A stretch of DNA of 8,493 bases from Candidatus Neomicrothrix sp. UBA4742 (GTDB lineage Bacteria; Actinomycetota; Acidimicrobiia; Acidimicrobiales; Acidimicrobilacustridaceae): assembly GCA_002403895.1 (NCBI GenBank), contig DHIQ01000027.1, positions 2,861 to 11,353 of the forward strand, given 5' to 3'. Both the position numbers and the translations under genes were made by a program. Under the pieces are notes generated by a model. That model saw only the letters and a list, made by a program, of their open reading frames with translations. It ran no database searches and was not told the origin of the DNA. This document shows positions 5,930 to 8,493 of this stretch, piece after piece (position 1 is the first letter of the stretch; each line of letters opens with the position of its first letter).

Positions 5930-7551
5930 TTACCGCTTGTCGTAGGTGATGCCCGACGCCTCGGCGTCCCAGGTGGTGGCCGTGACGCCTTCGGCCCGCA
6001 GCTCCCGCTTGAGCACGCGGCCCACCGGACTGCGGGGCAGCTCATCGCGGAACTCGATGTAGCGGGGCAGGGCGAAGTACGGGAGTTGGTCGATGCACCA
6101 GCCGAACAGCTCGTCGGCGGTGACGGTCGAGCCCTCGGCCACCGTGGCGGTGAGCTTGAGGTCGTCCTCGGTCAGCTCGCTGGGCACGGCGTGCACCGCC
6201 ACGTCGGCCAGCCCGCCGTGGCCCATGAGGATGCGCTCCACCTCGAAGCTCGAGATGTTCTCCCCCCGCCGGCGCAGGTAGTCGGCCTTGCGGTCCACGA
6301 AGTACAGGTAGCGATCGGCGTCGATCCGACCGATGTCACCGGTGTGGTACCACCAGTTTCTACTGGTCTCGACGGTGGCCTCGGGCCGACCCCAGTAGCC
6401 GGCGAACATGACCTCGGGGCGCTTGGGCCGGATCACGATCTCGCCCTCGGTGTCGGTGGGGACCTCGTCGTCGTTGTCGTCGAAGATGCGCACATCGAAG
6501 TACTCGTCGTTCACCACGCCGGCGGCGTTGGGCCGGTTGCGGATGCCCGGCGGCTGCCACGAGATCAAGCTGGCCTCGGTCACGCCGTAGGCGCCGCTGA
6601 ACGTGGTCACCCCGAAACGGGAGCGGATCACGTCGTCGACCTCCACCGGCATGGGTACCGCCCCCATCAACCGCAGTGACGTGTTGGCCTCGGGCGCGCC
6701 CGAGTGGGGCTGTTCAGGCCGGTCGACGTCGTGGGCCAGCAGGTAGGCCATGGTGCCGAGGGTGGAGGTGATGGTGGCGCCCACCCGGTTCATCTCCGGC
6801 CAGAAGTTCGACACCGAGAAACGGCGATAGATGGCGGCCCGGCCGCCCCACACCAACGGCCCCAGCACCGCGGTGGTGATGGCGTTGAAATGGAACAACG
6901 GCAGCGGCGTCCACACCACATCCTCGCTGGTCCTCTGCCAGCAAATGCCGATCTGGCGGGTGAGGGCCTCGTGGTAGTTGTGGCTGAGCATGCAGCCCTT
7001 CGAAGGGCCGGTGGTGCCGCCGGTGTAGACGAACGTGGCCAGGTCCGATGGGCGCACATCCACCGTGGGACCGTCGCCATCGGCCGTCAGCAGGTCGGAC
7101 CATCGATGGCTGGTGACACCCGACAGCGGGTGGTGGGCATCGTCGATGACCACCACATGGTCGAGGGTGTCGACCTGGTCGGCCACCGCCGCCACCCGCT
7201 CGGCCAGGTCGCCCTCGACCACGACCACCCGCGCCCCGGAGTCGGCCAGCTGATGGCGGAGGTACTCGCCCTTGTAGGCGGTGTTGATGGGCACGGCGAT
7301 GGCCCCGGCGGTGACGGCCCCCCACCAGGCCAGGGTGGCCTCGGCCGAGTTCTCGATGAGCGTGGCCACCCGGTCGCCCCGGCCCACGCCCAGCTCGCCC
7401 AAGGCGGCGGCCAGGCGGCGGGCGGTCGAATCGACCTCGGCCGCGGTAAGCACCCGCCCGCACACGTCCAGGTACTCCCCGTGGGGATCGTCGTCGAGGC
7501 GGCGGGCCAGGAGTTGTCCCACCGTCGTCTGCTCCCCGCTGATCCAGACGC

Positions 7552-7555
<4 letters not shown>
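5930..7555 (-). CDS. ATP-dependent acyl-CoA ligase (AMP-forming, CaiC/FadD-like)
   Basis: A 541-residue ANL-superfamily adenylating enzyme, complete in length. It would activate a carboxylic acid to the acyl-AMP and then to the CoA thioester in the cytoplasm. Visible core motifs are the phosphate-binding loop YTGGTTGPSKG (177-187), the acid-binding PLPLFHFNA (217-225), YGVTE (323-327), YHTGD (403-407), the hinge region DRKADYLRRRGENIS (421-435) and the C-terminal catalytic lysine Lys516 in SPVGRVLK (509-516). The overall pattern is closest to crotonobetaine/carnitine-CoA-ligase-like (CaiC-type) enzymes; the true acid is unknown. The start is fixed by the ATG at 7553-7555, which overlaps the aldehyde dehydrogenase stop as ATGA, and by GGAG at 7561-7564 five bases upstream. 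A longer in-frame extension to 8452 exists but is an Arg/Gly-rich artefact antiparallel-free to any family, lying over the dehydrogenase gene. It is probably co-translated with the dehydrogenase. Confidence 0.95.

Positions 7556-8493
<938 letters not shown>

Overview
This window is GC-rich, densely packed bacterial DNA with almost every third codon position G or C, frequent GTG starts and nearly no intergenic space. The mix of families (a two-domain MaoC/FAS1-type dehydratase, a TetR regulator, a crotonase, a metal-dependent amidohydrolase, a CaiC-like acyl-CoA ligase and an aldehyde dehydrogenase) is typical of high-GC Actinobacteria such as Acidimicrobiia or Mycobacteriales. That placement is an inference from gene content and base composition; no rRNA or other marker gene is present. 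No tRNA, rRNA, CRISPR array, insertion sequence or other mobile element was seen.

Layout from left to right. (1) A minus-strand pair: a TetR regulator (946-1605) followed, with a 17-bp overlap, by a MaoC-like acyl dehydratase that runs off the left edge (1-962). (2) A short AT-rich divergent region (1606-1657), then a plus-strand enoyl-CoA hydratase/isomerase-family protein (1658-2479). (3) A minus-strand pair meeting it stop-to-stop: a periplasmic-binding-protein-like protein without a signal peptide (3257-4594), followed by a tandem NIPSNAP-like protein (2480-3247). (4) A second AT-rich divergent region (4595-4647), then a plus-strand amidohydrolase (4648-5928). (5) A minus-strand pair converging on it with a 1-nt gap: an aldehyde dehydrogenase running off the right edge (7552-8493) and an acyl-CoA ligase (5930-7555) joined by an ATGA overlap. 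No gene-free stretch exceeds about 55 bases.

Taken together this reads as part of a catabolic island for an unidentified carboxylic acid. The aldehyde dehydrogenase would oxidise an aldehyde to an acid, the ligase would make its CoA thioester, the crotonase and MaoC-type dehydratase would act on acyl-CoA intermediates, and the amidohydrolase would cut or decarboxylate a ring or side chain. The TetR protein is the obvious candidate regulator. The substrate cannot be read from the sequence. The least ordinary part is the leaderless binding-protein-like gene with its NIPSNAP-like partner, divergent from the amidohydrolase and with no ABC transporter permease or ATPase in view.
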